From NCBI RefSeq assembly GCF_030489605.1, contig NZ_JAUKFY010000031.1, positions 1-37,193 of the forward strand: 37,193 nt of DNA. The letters run 5' to 3'. Of the stretch, positions 7,535 through 14,707 are shown in pieces. How positions within the stretch are numbered: position 1 is the first letter of the stretch; the number at the start of each line of letters is the position of its first letter. The position numbers were made by a program, and so were the translations under genes. The stretch is from Brevibacillus laterosporus (GTDB taxonomy: Bacteria > Bacillota > Bacilli > Brevibacillales > Brevibacillaceae). Below the pieces are notes generated by a model. The model worked only from the letters and a program-made list of their open reading frames with translations. It ran no database searches and had not been told where the DNA came from.

Positions 7535-8872
7535 TTACAGCACCTCCCATTCAATATCGAAAAGCTCAATAGCATCAAGTGGCTTGGCGGCTAAGCGGAA
7601 CCCGCGTTTGTCACCAATTCCATTTTTCTTATCTTCAAAAATCCAGCCTTTATCAATAGCGCCTTGCGCTTCACGCACTTCGAGATAGGTCTTAACCGCT
7701 CCAACGAACGTCGCACCGCCAATATCGTTATTGTCCAGTTTGCCTTTATACTTTTTGCCAACAGAGGTAATGTCATTAACAATTTGGTCAAGTGTCATAG
7801 AGACGCGAATTTTGCCAAAATCCTCACGTTCTGCTGCTTTTAATGTCGTTAAGGTGTTGACCGCACTTTCAATCAGGTACACGTCTCCGTCACGAACGGC
7901 AATCAATGTACCAGAGTTAAGGGCGTTTTGAATTTCAGTGTGTCCCCAATCCTTTGCCGCCTTTTTCATCGGAACTAGCTGTGCACTTAGAGAGATATGA
8001 GCTGGCGTAGCAGCGATCATGCCTGCTAGCCATGCCGCCCATTCTAAGCTTGAATAGGTCTTGCCGTTTACATGCTGGCCTGCAATAGCGCAGTTTACGA
8101 CACGTCGAGAGTTGTGGGCGACAGAACGCTCCACATGTTCGTTCATGTTGCTATCTTTTTCTGGCAAACCTCCGATTACCAGCGTGCTACGTTTTTTGCT
8201 AAAAAGCTCGCGATCGACCATGAATTGTTTCGCTGCTGCTTGGATTCCCGCATCAGCCGACGGTAAATACACCGCGTCGAAATCAACACCTGAGATAGAG
8301 TTAAATAGAGTAGTAAAGTCAGTAGCTGATAAAGTAGCAATTCCGCTTGTCCCACCCGAGAGTGCCGTCATTGCTGTTTCTTCTACTGCTTTGTCACCCA
8401 GCTTTTTCACCTTGATATAGATGGATTGTTCTGCTTTCGTTACGAGCTCGTCTATGTTTGCAAACGAGAACTTTTCTGTTTTTACTGGACCTTTGACCTG
8501 TAATTCCTTTTTACCTATTTCTGCGGTGGAATCCTTGATCGAAATTTGTAGCTCATTACCCACTAAGCCTGGATAACGTGCTTGAATAGCAAGCGAACCT
8601 TCCTGTGAATAGCTGGCCGCAACACTCTTACCGTTCGTCATACGATAGCCAACTACAGTAGCGCCTCCTTCTGCGGCCAACTCCAAAATATCGATTTGGC
8701 CAAAGGTTTCTGCTACGCGCTCTTCATAACCCTTCATTGTAATGACCTGATCAGGGGCTCCCCATTCAGCTAGATACGGCACTAGTACCACACCGCTTTT
8801 CGGCAGGACTCGCTCCTGTGCTTTCGCCTTTAATTCTACGTTTACACCTGGTCGTTCACGTTGGATTGTCAT
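7535..8872 (-). CDS. xkdK: contractile tail sheath protein (XkdK-like)
   Basis: A 445-residue sheath protein. The N terminus RPGVNVELKAKAQERVLPKSGVVLVPYLAEWGAPD is characteristic of phage sheath subunits, with RGVTVEVK-type start strands. The C-terminal domain has INDITSVGKKYKGKL-like (here VNDITSVGKKYKGKL) and GIGDKRGFRLAAKPLDAIELFDIEW, which form the conserved contractile core. The middle shows a variable beta-rich insertion (about residues 95-165). AGGAGGT lies 8 nt before the ATG. A sheath shows that the particle is contractile (myovirus/R-type) and not flexible. Confidence 0.93.
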   Translation of the reverse strand: MTIQRERPGVNVELKAKAQERVLPKSGVVLVPYLAEWGAPDQVITMKGYEERVAETFGQIDILELAAEGGATVVGYRMTNGKSVAASYSQEGSLAIQARYPGLVGNELQISIKDSTAEIGKKELQVKGPVKTEKFSFANIDELVTKAEQSIYIKVKKLGDKAVEETAMTALSGGTSGIATLSATDFTTLFNSISGVDFDAVYLPSADAGIQAAAKQFMVDRELFSKKRSTLVIGGLPEKDSNMNEHVERSVAHNSRRVVNCAIAGQHVNGKTYSSLEWAAWLAGMIAATPAHISLSAQLVPMKKAAKDWGHTEIQNALNSGTLIAVRDGDVYLIESAVNTLTTLKAAEREDFGKIRVSMTLDQIVNDITSVGKKYKGKLDNNDIGGATFVGAVKTYLEVREAQGAIDKGWIFEDKKNGIGDKRGFRLAAKPLDAIELFDIEWEVL

Positions 8873-8873
8873 A

Positions 8874-9137
8874 CTATTTACCTCCTAGAAATGTAGATAC
8901 GTATTGTCGTACTTGTTCTTCATTCATTACCTGCTGATCCGTAAATGCATGTAACGCTCCTGCTACTTCAAACCGTTCGGCTTGTAACAACGGTGCACTC
9001 TCAATCCATTCCAGACGAGTGCGCTTGTTCTTTTGAGCAGCAGTGTTGAGCGGCTGTGACTCTGCTCGCTCTTTGTTCTTTTTTAGCAGTGTTTTTTTTA
9101 CTGTACCTTCATTGGTTTGGCCTGTTGATTTAGCCAT
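8874..9137 (-). CDS. XkdJ-like small tail protein
   Basis: An 87-residue protein just upstream of the sheath gene. The second ATG (9137) is preferred, because AAGGAGG ends at 9144, leaving 6 nt to this ATG and none to the first (9143). The N-terminal half is Lys/Thr/Gln-rich and probably disordered. The C-terminal half contains RFEVAGALHAFTDQQVMNEE and ends YVSTFLGGK, a helical signature seen in small proteins at this position in Bacillus/Paenibacillus tail operons. Function unknown; size and position match PBSX XkdJ. Confidence 0.65.
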   Translation of the reverse strand: MAKSTGQTNEGTVKKTLLKKNKERAESQPLNTAAQKNKRTRLEWIESAPLLQAERFEVAGALHAFTDQQVMNEEQVRQYVSTFLGGK

Positions 9138-9579
9138 GCCCATCCTCCTTCACATCAAAGATAGCAATTTTCTTAACCTGCTCTCTTTCTACAGGCATAA
9201 GGTACTCATAGCGAAATGTTATTTCGGCCCGTTCCTTTTTTTCGGTATTCACAGAAAAAGTACTCGGGTCGATATCAAGCAAGAGCTTATTTTTGCCTCG
9301 GTAGCTATAACGTTGCTTTCGTAACAAATCTCGCAAGACACCTGTCGAAAGCGGAACATGCTTTTCTTGCTTCAAGGGATAGTGAAGCATAACAGTTGCT
9401 TCACAAATCACTTTGTAGCTGGTCAGGCTATTTCCCTTTTCACTGATCGTTTGGGTCATGACAAAAGCGGATGGTAATGGAAACGTCCCCTCCATCCACT
9501 CTCCTAATTGGGAAATGATCGGTATTTGGGGATATGCCTCCTCTACCAAATCAATTAGCGTGGACAACTCCCTGTCCAT
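9130..9579 (-). CDS. XkdI-like tail terminator/completion protein
   Basis: A 149-residue protein beginning MDRELSTLIDLVEEAYPQIP. The ATG at 9579 is chosen because AGGAGGTG lies about 10 nt upstream and the in-frame GTG at 9591 overlaps that site. The sequence is alpha/beta with LPSAFVMTQTIS, TSYKVICEATVMLHYPL and ITFRYEYLMPVER, the pattern of neck or tail-terminator proteins that cap the tube. Its order before XkdJ-like, sheath and tube genes matches xkdI. Its stop overlaps the start of the next gene by 8 nt. In a capsidless particle, such a cap would close the top of the tail. Confidence 0.6.
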   Translation of the reverse strand: MDRELSTLIDLVEEAYPQIPIISQLGEWMEGTFPLPSAFVMTQTISEKGNSLTSYKVICEATVMLHYPLKQEKHVPLSTGVLRDLLRKQRYSYRGKNKLLLDIDPSTFSVNTEKKERAEITFRYEYLMPVEREQVKKIAIFDVKEDGHG

Positions 9580-9597
9580 CTCTATTTGCACCTCCTT

Positions 9598-9792
9598 TCA
9601 AGGCTTTTGCTCATTGCTTTGTGTGGATATGGGAGGTGATCTTCCCTCATATGTTGTTGCCTGCTTCCTAGTCTGATTGACCTTTTGTTCTGCTGATCGT
9701 TTTACAGGTGCTAGCTGCTTGTGTATAAATGTCTTTCTTTCATTAGCCAATTGTTCTTTGACAGCCCCTAGTAATCTTGGATGCAGGATCAT
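9598..9792 (-). CDS. short basic protein at the head-tail junction of the cluster
   Basis: A 64-codon gene starting MILHPRLLGAVKEQLANERK. AAGGAGGT ends 10 nt before the ATG at 9792. An upstream in-frame TTG would place the ribosome site inside the gene. The N-terminal half predicts one amphipathic basic helix. The C terminus (KQATTYEGRSPPISTQSNEQ) looks disordered. I do not recognise it. It lies exactly where terminase, portal and capsid genes would be expected, so it may be a remnant of a head-tail connector or a new cap factor. It is followed 18 nt later by the XkdI-like gene. Confidence 0.55.
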   Translation of the reverse strand: MILHPRLLGAVKEQLANERKTFIHKQLAPVKRSAEQKVNQTRKQATTYEGRSPPISTQSNEQKP

Positions 9793-9883
9793 TCTGGTGT
9801 CTACCTCCTTGCTCAACCGTTACCCCCTCGCTAAATGGTCCTTACACTTATAGGTGGCTTCTGCCCCACGCAAACAAACGTTC

Positions 9884-10462
9884 CTATTTAAGGGGTTTGA
9901 CGCCTCCGACGATTAAAAAGAAAACAGCCATCGCAAGGACAGCTGTTACATTCTTGGCAAACTCAATTTTTTGTTGGGCACGGGCCAGCAAGGTAGATAC
10001 ATTTCCGCGAGATATGAAGAGCATTTCAGCAGCTTTCTCATGAGTAAAGCCGCTCCCATGTACCATCAGATAGCACTCTCTTTCTTTTTCAGTAACAAAT
10101 TGAAGATAAAAATCTATTAGCTGCCGTTCTGCATCGCTCACATTGACACGGCATCCTCCTGTTCCCGGACTCACATAGCTTTGCATTTTAAAAGGATCTA
10201 ATAAAATCTCTCGCTGTTCCTTTGATCGTCTCTGAATACCTCGTTGATTATCAGGTTGTCTGCCTGTTTCCAGCCATTTAATCGCATACTCCACGTCGCG
10301 AATGCTTGCGGCCAGACTACTGCGCAATGCTTCCCGATCTGTACCATGTCCAACGCCAGCACTAGCTTCTTGGTTGGGATTCTCTATTTCAGCTAACATG
10401 TTCTTCAACTGTTTTTTGGTTGCTTTATAGGAAGTAATTAGTTTTTTCATGCTTTTTGCCAT
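9884..10462 (-). CDS. xpf: Xpf-like sigma factor for late tail genes, with a C-terminal hydrophobic segment
   Basis: A 192-residue positive control factor. Residues 110-168 form a sigma-70 region-4 helix-turn-helix (SDAERQLIDFYLQFVTEKER, then GFTHEKAAEMLFISRGNVST, LLARAQQKIEFA), as in PBSX Xpf, which directs late-operon transcription. The N-terminal half is charged and helical (residues 1-65), with a linker of basic residues. Residues 171-188 (VTAVLAMAVFFLIVGGV) are hydrophobic enough to be a membrane helix, which I do not expect in this family. GGGGGA lies upstream of the ATG. The gene follows the XtrA-like gene as in PBSX, but the terminase genes that normally come next are missing. Confidence 0.8.
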   Translation of the reverse strand: MAKSMKKLITSYKATKKQLKNMLAEIENPNQEASAGVGHGTDREALRSSLAASIRDVEYAIKWLETGRQPDNQRGIQRRSKEQREILLDPFKMQSYVSPGTGGCRVNVSDAERQLIDFYLQFVTEKERECYLMVHGSGFTHEKAAEMLFISRGNVSTLLARAQQKIEFAKNVTAVLAMAVFFLIVGGVKPLK

Positions 10463-10554
10463 GCTTGTATCCCCCTTGTTTTTACGTACTTTTTTACATG
10501 TGAAGCTTTTATTCCATTCCGGTGCAAAGTCGTCGTTGTCTGCTGTACGCTCAT
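10447..10554 (-). CDS. possible 35-codon microprotein
   Basis: An open frame starting MSVQQTTTTLHRNGIKASHV and ending within the first codons of the Xpf-like gene (ATG/TGA overlap at its second Met). Only a weak AAGG ribosome site precedes the ATG. It is basic and Thr/Gln-rich. It could couple translation into xpf, or it could be chance. Confidence 0.25.
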   Translation of the reverse strand: MSVQQTTTTLHRNGIKASHVKKYVKTRGIQAWQKA

Positions 10555-10583
10555 TGCCTTATCTGCTTGATTGGTGTAAAAAA

Positions 10584-10745
10584 TCACCGTCTGCTTGCCG
10601 CTCTATCTTTCAGAAATTGAATGCTTGTGGTATCACCCATCAAGCGTCTCCATTCATACTCTGAGATTGCTCTGGTTTTTTTCTGTCTTATTGATGCTTT
10701 CGCCGCTTGATGTAGGTTTTTTTGTTTTTGATTGGGCTTGCTCAT
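10584..10745 (-). CDS. 53-residue highly basic small protein
   Basis: A gene too short for most callers, with a very strong AAAGGAGGG ribosome site 6 nt before the ATG at 10745. It encodes 53 residues (starts MSKPNQKQKNLHQAAKASIR, ends SIQFLKDRAASRR), of which about a quarter are Lys or Arg. It is predicted helical, without a signal peptide or membrane segment. It sits between the terminator after the XtrA-like gene and the Xpf-like sigma factor. The function is unknown; an RNA- or DNA-binding regulator of the late operon is possible. Confidence 0.6.
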   Translation of the reverse strand: MSKPNQKQKNLHQAAKASIRQKKTRAISEYEWRRLMGDTTSIQFLKDRAASRR

Positions 10746-10802
10746 GTTCTCCCTCCTTTTTAATTGATTAGCTGCCGATACAGGTTTGATTGTTTTTCAA
10801 AA

Positions 10803-10853
10803 TGAAAAAAGGACGCTAGAAACTCCCACTCATCGTGGAAATATCCAGCGCCC
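10803..10853 (-). terminator. strong terminator after the XtrA-like gene
   Basis: On the minus strand a 19-bp stem (10853-10835 with 10829-10811; one mismatch and four G-T pairs) and a 5-nt loop are followed by six T residues (10810-10805). It separates the XtrA-like gene from the small basic gene, the sigma factor and all the tail genes, so it may limit read-through in uninduced cells. Confidence 0.85.
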
Positions 10854-10887
10854 TCCCGCATCTCGGTATCAGGCTAATATGCAGTTG

Positions 10888-11088
10888 TTAAAATAATTCA
10901 TTTTCTTGGAAGGCTATTTTGGCTATCTTTCCTTGGCTAGATTTGACTACAGTCTCACCGTGGTGAACCAGAGGCACTATTTTAATCTTCCCTTGAACAG
11001 GGTCGATGAGAACCATACTAGCTTCCCTGCCGACCGGAATTGTTACCTGTTTCATGTCCAGTGTTAGTTTCATCTCTGTAGACCGCAT
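10888..11088 (-). CDS. xtrA: XtrA/YqaO-like small phage protein
   Basis: A 66-residue protein of the XtrA/YqaO type (about 67 residues), starting MRSTEMKLTLDMKQVTIPVG. The ATG at 11088 has AGGAGG 9 nt upstream; earlier in-frame Met codons are too close to, or above, this site. The conserved C-terminal pattern is GKIKIVPLVHHGETVVKSSQ followed by GKIAKIAFQENE. In PBSX xtrA lies next to xpf in the early/regulatory part. The precise role is not known. It is the first gene transcribed from the leftward promoter of the switch region. Confidence 0.75.
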   Translation of the reverse strand: MRSTEMKLTLDMKQVTIPVGREASMVLIDPVQGKIKIVPLVHHGETVVKSSQGKIAKIAFQENELF

Positions 11089-11154
11089 TCTCATCTTCCT
11101 CCTCTGGGAGTCTTCTGAAACAATTTGATTGAATACGCAAAACTTGAGCATTAA

Positions 11155-11221
11155 TCAACTTTCAACTTTATATTAGTTGATCAAAACTCAAAAGTCAACC
11201 GAAACTTGCTATTACCTCAAC
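11155..11221. promoter_or_regulatory. repeated TCAAC operator boxes of the Xre switch
   Basis: Five copies of TCAAC or its complement lie in 67 bp: 11155-11159, 11162-11166, 11176-11180 (inverted), 11195-11199 and 11217-11221. The second and third form a perfect TCAACT-N7-AGTTGA inverted repeat. They overlap both divergent promoters, as expected for repressor operators. Binding by the adjacent Xre-type protein is inferred. Confidence 0.6.
11170..11198 (-). promoter_or_regulatory. leftward promoter for the xtrA/late side
   Basis: The minus strand has TTGACT (11198-11193), a 17-bp spacer and TAATAT (11175-11170), a good sigma-A promoter reading into the XtrA-like gene. Two TCAAC boxes overlap the -35 element and the -10 edge. 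Confidence 0.75.
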
Positions 11222-11235
11222 TAAATAGATATAAT
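11206..11235 (+). promoter_or_regulatory. promoter of the Xre-type repressor gene
   Basis: TTGCTA (11206-11211), an 18-bp spacer and a perfect TATAAT (11230-11235) lie 51 bp before the repressor ATG. One TCAAC box falls within the spacer, which suggests autoregulation. Confidence 0.7.
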
Positions 11236-11286
11236 AGAGGTAAACAAGCTAGGTATGGATCATAAGGTAGACAAGGCGGTGATAGA

Positions 11287-11643
11287 ATGACACTTGGAGA
11301 ACGGTTAAAGGAAAAACGCAAAGAATATAAATGGACCCAAAAAGAGATTGCAGACAAACTAGGCGTCGACAACACCACTGTCTCAAAATGGGAATCAAAT
11401 ACCTATGAGCCGGATGCTACTTCGCTTAAGGAATTAGCTGAAATATATCAAACCTCTACCGACTATTTACTCAACAAACAGACAAAAGAACAACCTCACT
11501 TGTCCTCGGATGAAACAGAAGATGCTACAGGACTTGCCTTTATCACAGGTGGAGACTCTTTAACAGCAGAAGAGGCTGAATACCTAAAGGAAAGCCTGGA
11601 GCTTTTTCGAAGAATGAAGGAAAAGCGGGCAAAGTCCAAATGA
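11287..11643 (+). CDS. Xre-family repressor of the tail element
   Basis: A 118-residue DNA-binding protein. Residues 4-58 form a classic HTH_3 domain (RLKEKRKEYKWTQKEIADKL, then TVSKWESNTYEPD and LKELAEIYQTSTDYLL). The C-terminal 55 residues are acidic and helical (about 90-113) and probably dimerise. The ATG has AGGCGGTGAT upstream. It is the only plus-strand gene of the phage region and faces the XtrA-like gene, as Xre does in PBSX. It likely keeps the tail genes silent until DNA damage. No protease/autocleavage domain is present, so release would need another factor. Confidence 0.85.
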   Translation: MTLGERLKEKRKEYKWTQKEIADKLGVDNTTVSKWESNTYEPDATSLKELAEIYQTSTDYLLNKQTKEQPHLSSDETEDATGLAFITGGDSLTAEEAEYLKESLELFRRMKEKRAKSK

Positions 11644-11708
11644 TTTGACATACCACCCTAGCAGGCCATAAAGCTATTTTGACGATCTAGTTTTTTCATC
11701 ATATAGGA

Positions 11709-11742
11709 AAAGGCATAAGGAATCTTACATCCCTATGCCTTA
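11709..11742. terminator. hairpin between convergent repressor and permease genes
   Basis: An 11-bp imperfect stem (AAGGCATAAGG at 11710-11720 with CCCTATGCCTT at 11731-11741) lies between the converging repressor and permease genes. The T-tract is weak on both strands, so termination is plausible but not strong. Confidence 0.5.
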
Positions 11743-11812
11743 TATTTTATATCCTCTATTATTTGATGAATGAAACTATGCTTTCTAATATGGCCCCCTG
11801 AATTTCCTTTTT

Positions 11813-13837
11813 TTAAACGATACCTCTGTGCAGCAATTTAAGATACCGCCAACGAATCAGCCAGAAATACAGAAACTGGGCAGCCACAAAGCAACCAAGA
11901 ACAATAACAGAGCTTGCTACAACAGAATAGGGAAGCAATTGCTGCAGAGCGGTAAATGCAACCCCGCTGTGTACAATCGCTATTACGATAGGTAAAAAGA
12001 ACATAATCAGCAACTGTCTTGTAACCGTTTTTCTTAATTCTTTCCCAGTTAAGCCTAGCTTTCCGATGAGCTGATACTGGGCATGCTCTCTGTCCAAGTC
12101 TGTATATAATCGGAAGTAAAGAAAGCTAGAAGCAAACGTGAAGAACACAATGCCAATCATAACGCTCGATATCAGTAATAATCCATTTTCTTGCTTTGCC
12201 TCTTTCCACTCCAGGCTTAAAGCTGAAAACATATACGGTGATTCATAGTTTAGAAACGTATCATTCAAATGATTTGCTACGTCTACCGTGTTTTCCCAGT
12301 TATCTACCGTAAAAACATTGATTCTCATCGGATGAGATTCGGTTTCAGCTTCAGAGGATTCTTGCATATTCCGGGCTTCGGCTTGCTCTAACGTACTAGA
12401 TTGGTCGCTGTCTTTTTGCAACCCCTCTGTGGTCGAGTCTGCATTGGTTTCCAAGCGGCTAGCTAGGATTTTTTCGTAGGCCTGATCTGTTACTGCCACA
12501 TAGTAGTCATCGGAGAAATTTTCCGGGATAACCATATGATCAACCACTTTTTTCATTGATAAATCCAGCTTTACATTTCCATGTGTAATCTGAAGTTGAT
12601 TTTCTCTATTCTGCTTACTGCTTCCTCGCTCATGGGCATATTTCCCTGGTATCCATAGAAATTCTCCTTCATGTAAAGTCTCTGTCGGATAGCCAAGAGC
12701 CTGCGCTAAATGGTTATAGTGAGTAAGGGACATGATCATATTATTGTCAGTCCAGAATAATTCTGCATAAGCCTGCTGATAAGAGAAGCCCGCTTTTGTT
12801 AGCTCTTTCCCAATTAGCGAAACATGCTCCTTCTCCTGCGGGTTTTTTGCATAGGAAACATAGGTAAATGCATATGGATTTTTTATTTTAGCCAGCCCCT
12901 GATTTCCCATAGCGGCGCAGGTGCCGATTGCCACAAAGGCTACTGCTGAAACAACCGCTACCATAAAAAACATGTTTGCATTATCTCGCATGCGGTAGAC
13001 CAGCTCAGACATCGTGAGGATATTGGTTCTTTTAAAAAATAACCTGTCTCTCTTCTGTAAAAAACGAATGGTATATACACTGCACTGGGTAAAGAAAAAG
13101 TAGGTTCCAACGACAACTAATGCCACCCCGCTAAATAATAGCGAAAACAAATAAATGCCCCGCGCAAAACAGAAAACGCAGAAATAGCCTGCTCCAATCA
13201 AAATAACTGCAAGGATGGATAGCCAAATAGAAGCCTTAGGCTCCGGCTTCGGTTTCTCACCCGCTTGCAATAGCTCAACCAGTTTGTTGACTCTCATGGT
13301 TTTGGAAGTAAAGAAAGAAATCGCTAAAAACAAGACGAAAAAGGCCAGTAAGGTAATTCCAATGGCTTTATACGGTAAATAAAAGGGTAGTCCTTTTGCA
13401 ATAGCTAGCATATCTGCACTAATCAGCAGTACAAGCTTAGCAAATACCAGACCAACCAATATTCCTGACGCCATTGAAAGAACGCCAATCACCATATTCT
13501 CCATAAAAACAAGCTTGTTTAGCTGCTTGTTTGTCATCCCATGGATAAGCAAAATACCAAATTCTTTTTTCCGAGTTTGCAAAAAAGCACTGACAGAATA
13601 CAGCACAAAGAAAAAAGAAAAGATGAAGATAAAATAGGGAGGCAATTGCATCGCCATTTTTCCAAGCGAATTCATTGTTGAGCTCCAGCCTGTCAATTCT
13701 CCTTGTAATTGGGGATGAAAGGCAATCAGGGCATAGGTGAAAAACATCATCACAGAGAAGGCACAGCTTAAAAAATGGGCGGCATAGGCTCGTTTATTGC
13801 GCATTACATTATTACGAGCGTATTGTTGAAAAGTCAT
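11813..13837 (-). CDS. BceB-type ABC transporter permease (FtsX-like)
   Basis: A 674-residue permease of the peptide-detoxification (BceB/VraG) family. It has ten expected membrane segments: one near residues 22-42, three between 65 and 180, two between 203 and 250, one near 288-310, and three from about 553 to 660. An extracellular domain of about 240 residues separates helices 7 and 8, the family hallmark for peptide sensing. Within it, residues 463-502 form an acidic Glu/Gln/Ser-rich insert. The ATG overlaps the end of the ATPase gene by 26 nt and has GGGGGAG upstream. It works with the ATPase to remove cell-wall-active peptides and to signal to the kinase encoded upstream. The peptide ligand is unknown. 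Confidence 0.92.
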   Translation of the reverse strand: MTFQQYARNNVMRNKRAYAAHFLSCAFSVMMFFTYALIAFHPQLQGELTGWSSTMNSLGKMAMQLPPYFIFIFSFFFVLYSVSAFLQTRKKEFGILLIHGMTNKQLNKLVFMENMVIGVLSMASGILVGLVFAKLVLLISADMLAIAKGLPFYLPYKAIGITLLAFFVLFLAISFFTSKTMRVNKLVELLQAGEKPKPEPKASIWLSILAVILIGAGYFCVFCFARGIYLFSLLFSGVALVVVGTYFFFTQCSVYTIRFLQKRDRLFFKRTNILTMSELVYRMRDNANMFFMVAVVSAVAFVAIGTCAAMGNQGLAKIKNPYAFTYVSYAKNPQEKEHVSLIGKELTKAGFSYQQAYAELFWTDNNMIMSLTHYNHLAQALGYPTETLHEGEFLWIPGKYAHERGSSKQNRENQLQITHGNVKLDLSMKKVVDHMVIPENFSDDYYVAVTDQAYEKILASRLETNADSTTEGLQKDSDQSSTLEQAEARNMQESSEAETESHPMRINVFTVDNWENTVDVANHLNDTFLNYESPYMFSALSLEWKEAKQENGLLLISSVMIGIVFFTFASSFLYFRLYTDLDREHAQYQLIGKLGLTGKELRKTVTRQLLIMFFLPIVIAIVHSGVAFTALQQLLPYSVVASSVIVLGCFVAAQFLYFWLIRWRYLKLLHRGIV

Positions 13838-14582
13838 GTGCTTCTCCCCCTAATAACGACAATACATTCATGATTTTCTGATAAAATGCCTGACGATTAT
13901 CCCCACAGTATACTTCATTAAAGAGCTTTCCATCTTTAATGAATACAACTCGATTGCAATAGCTAGCTGCGAAAGCATCATGTGTAACTAACATCATGGT
14001 AGTCTGATCTACCGCGTTGTAGGATGATAACAATTGCATGACATCCCGTGCTGCCTTCGAGTCCAAATTGCCTGTTGGCTCATCGGCAAGCAGTAATTTC
14101 GGTTTATGAATCATTGCCCTTGCAATCGCTGCACGCTGGGCTTGTCCACCCGAAATCTCATACGTGCGTTTATTTAAAATAGGAGTAATGCCTAATCTGT
14201 CAGCAATAGCGGCTACTTTTTCATTCATGATCTCTAAGCTAGTGCCATCAAGGGTTAACGGCAATAGAATATTTTCTTTAACTGTCAGCGTGTGTAAAAG
14301 GTTAAATGATTGAAACACAAATCCCAATTCTTGTCTTCGAAATAGCGCCAATTGATCCGGTGACAGGAGATGCGGGTTTTGATTGTTAATCAGCACTTCC
14401 CCTGATGTAGGCGAATCAATGGTAGAAATCATGTTCAGCAGGGTAGTTTTACCACTTCCCGACGGACCCATGATTCCAACAAACTCCCCCTCTTTAATTG
14501 TCAAATCAATATTGGACAGAGCTTCATAAGAAATTTTTCCTTGATAAATTTTGCTAAGTGCACGAGCTTTTACAATATCCAT
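13812..14582 (-). CDS. BceA-type ABC transporter ATP-binding protein
   Basis: A 256-residue ATPase with Walker A GPSGSGKT (residues 39-46), Q-loop Gln91, signature SGGQ (144-147), Walker B LLLADE (163-168) and switch His201. It belongs to the MacB/LolD/BceA branch that pairs with FtsX-like permeases. Translation continues into the permease gene through a 26-nt overlap. It is the first gene downstream of the candidate regulator-binding palindrome, so it is probably induced by the two-component system next to it. All catalytic motifs are intact. Confidence 0.95.
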   Translation of the reverse strand: MDIVKARALSKIYQGKISYEALSNIDLTIKEGEFVGIMGPSGSGKTTLLNMISTIDSPTSGEVLINNQNPHLLSPDQLALFRRQELGFVFQSFNLLHTLTVKENILLPLTLDGTSLEIMNEKVAAIADRLGITPILNKRTYEISGGQAQRAAIARAMIHKPKLLLADEPTGNLDSKAARDVMQLLSSYNAVDQTTMMLVTHDAFAASYCNRVVFIKDGKLFNEVYCGDNRQAFYQKIMNVLSLLGGEAHDFSTIRS

Positions 14583-14644
14583 TATATATACTCCCCTTTC
14601 CTTTCATTTCTGTTATCTTAGTGTAATCAACCGGGGAGAATGTT

Positions 14645-14684
14645 CATATAAAACACTCTTTCATTTTGCTTACAGATTTGTAAG
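14645..14684 (-). promoter_or_regulatory. BceR-type operator and promoter of the transporter operon
   Basis: A perfect palindrome CTTACA-GATT-TGTAAG (14669-14684) matches the TNACA-N4-TGTAA pattern that I recall for BceR-like regulators. A TATATG -10 candidate lies 18 nt downstream (14650-14645), so the site overlaps the expected -35 region. The transporter ATG is about 65 nt further on. Confidence 0.7.
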
Positions 14685-14707
14685 ATTTCATATAATCCAT
14701 CCCCCTG

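Noticed and set aside
8061-8420. 119-codon plus-strand frame
   Set aside because: Fully antisense to the sheath gene, with no ribosome site and no family resemblance.
10449-10664. 71-codon plus-strand frame
   Set aside because: It is antisense to the 53-residue basic gene, which has a much better ribosome site.
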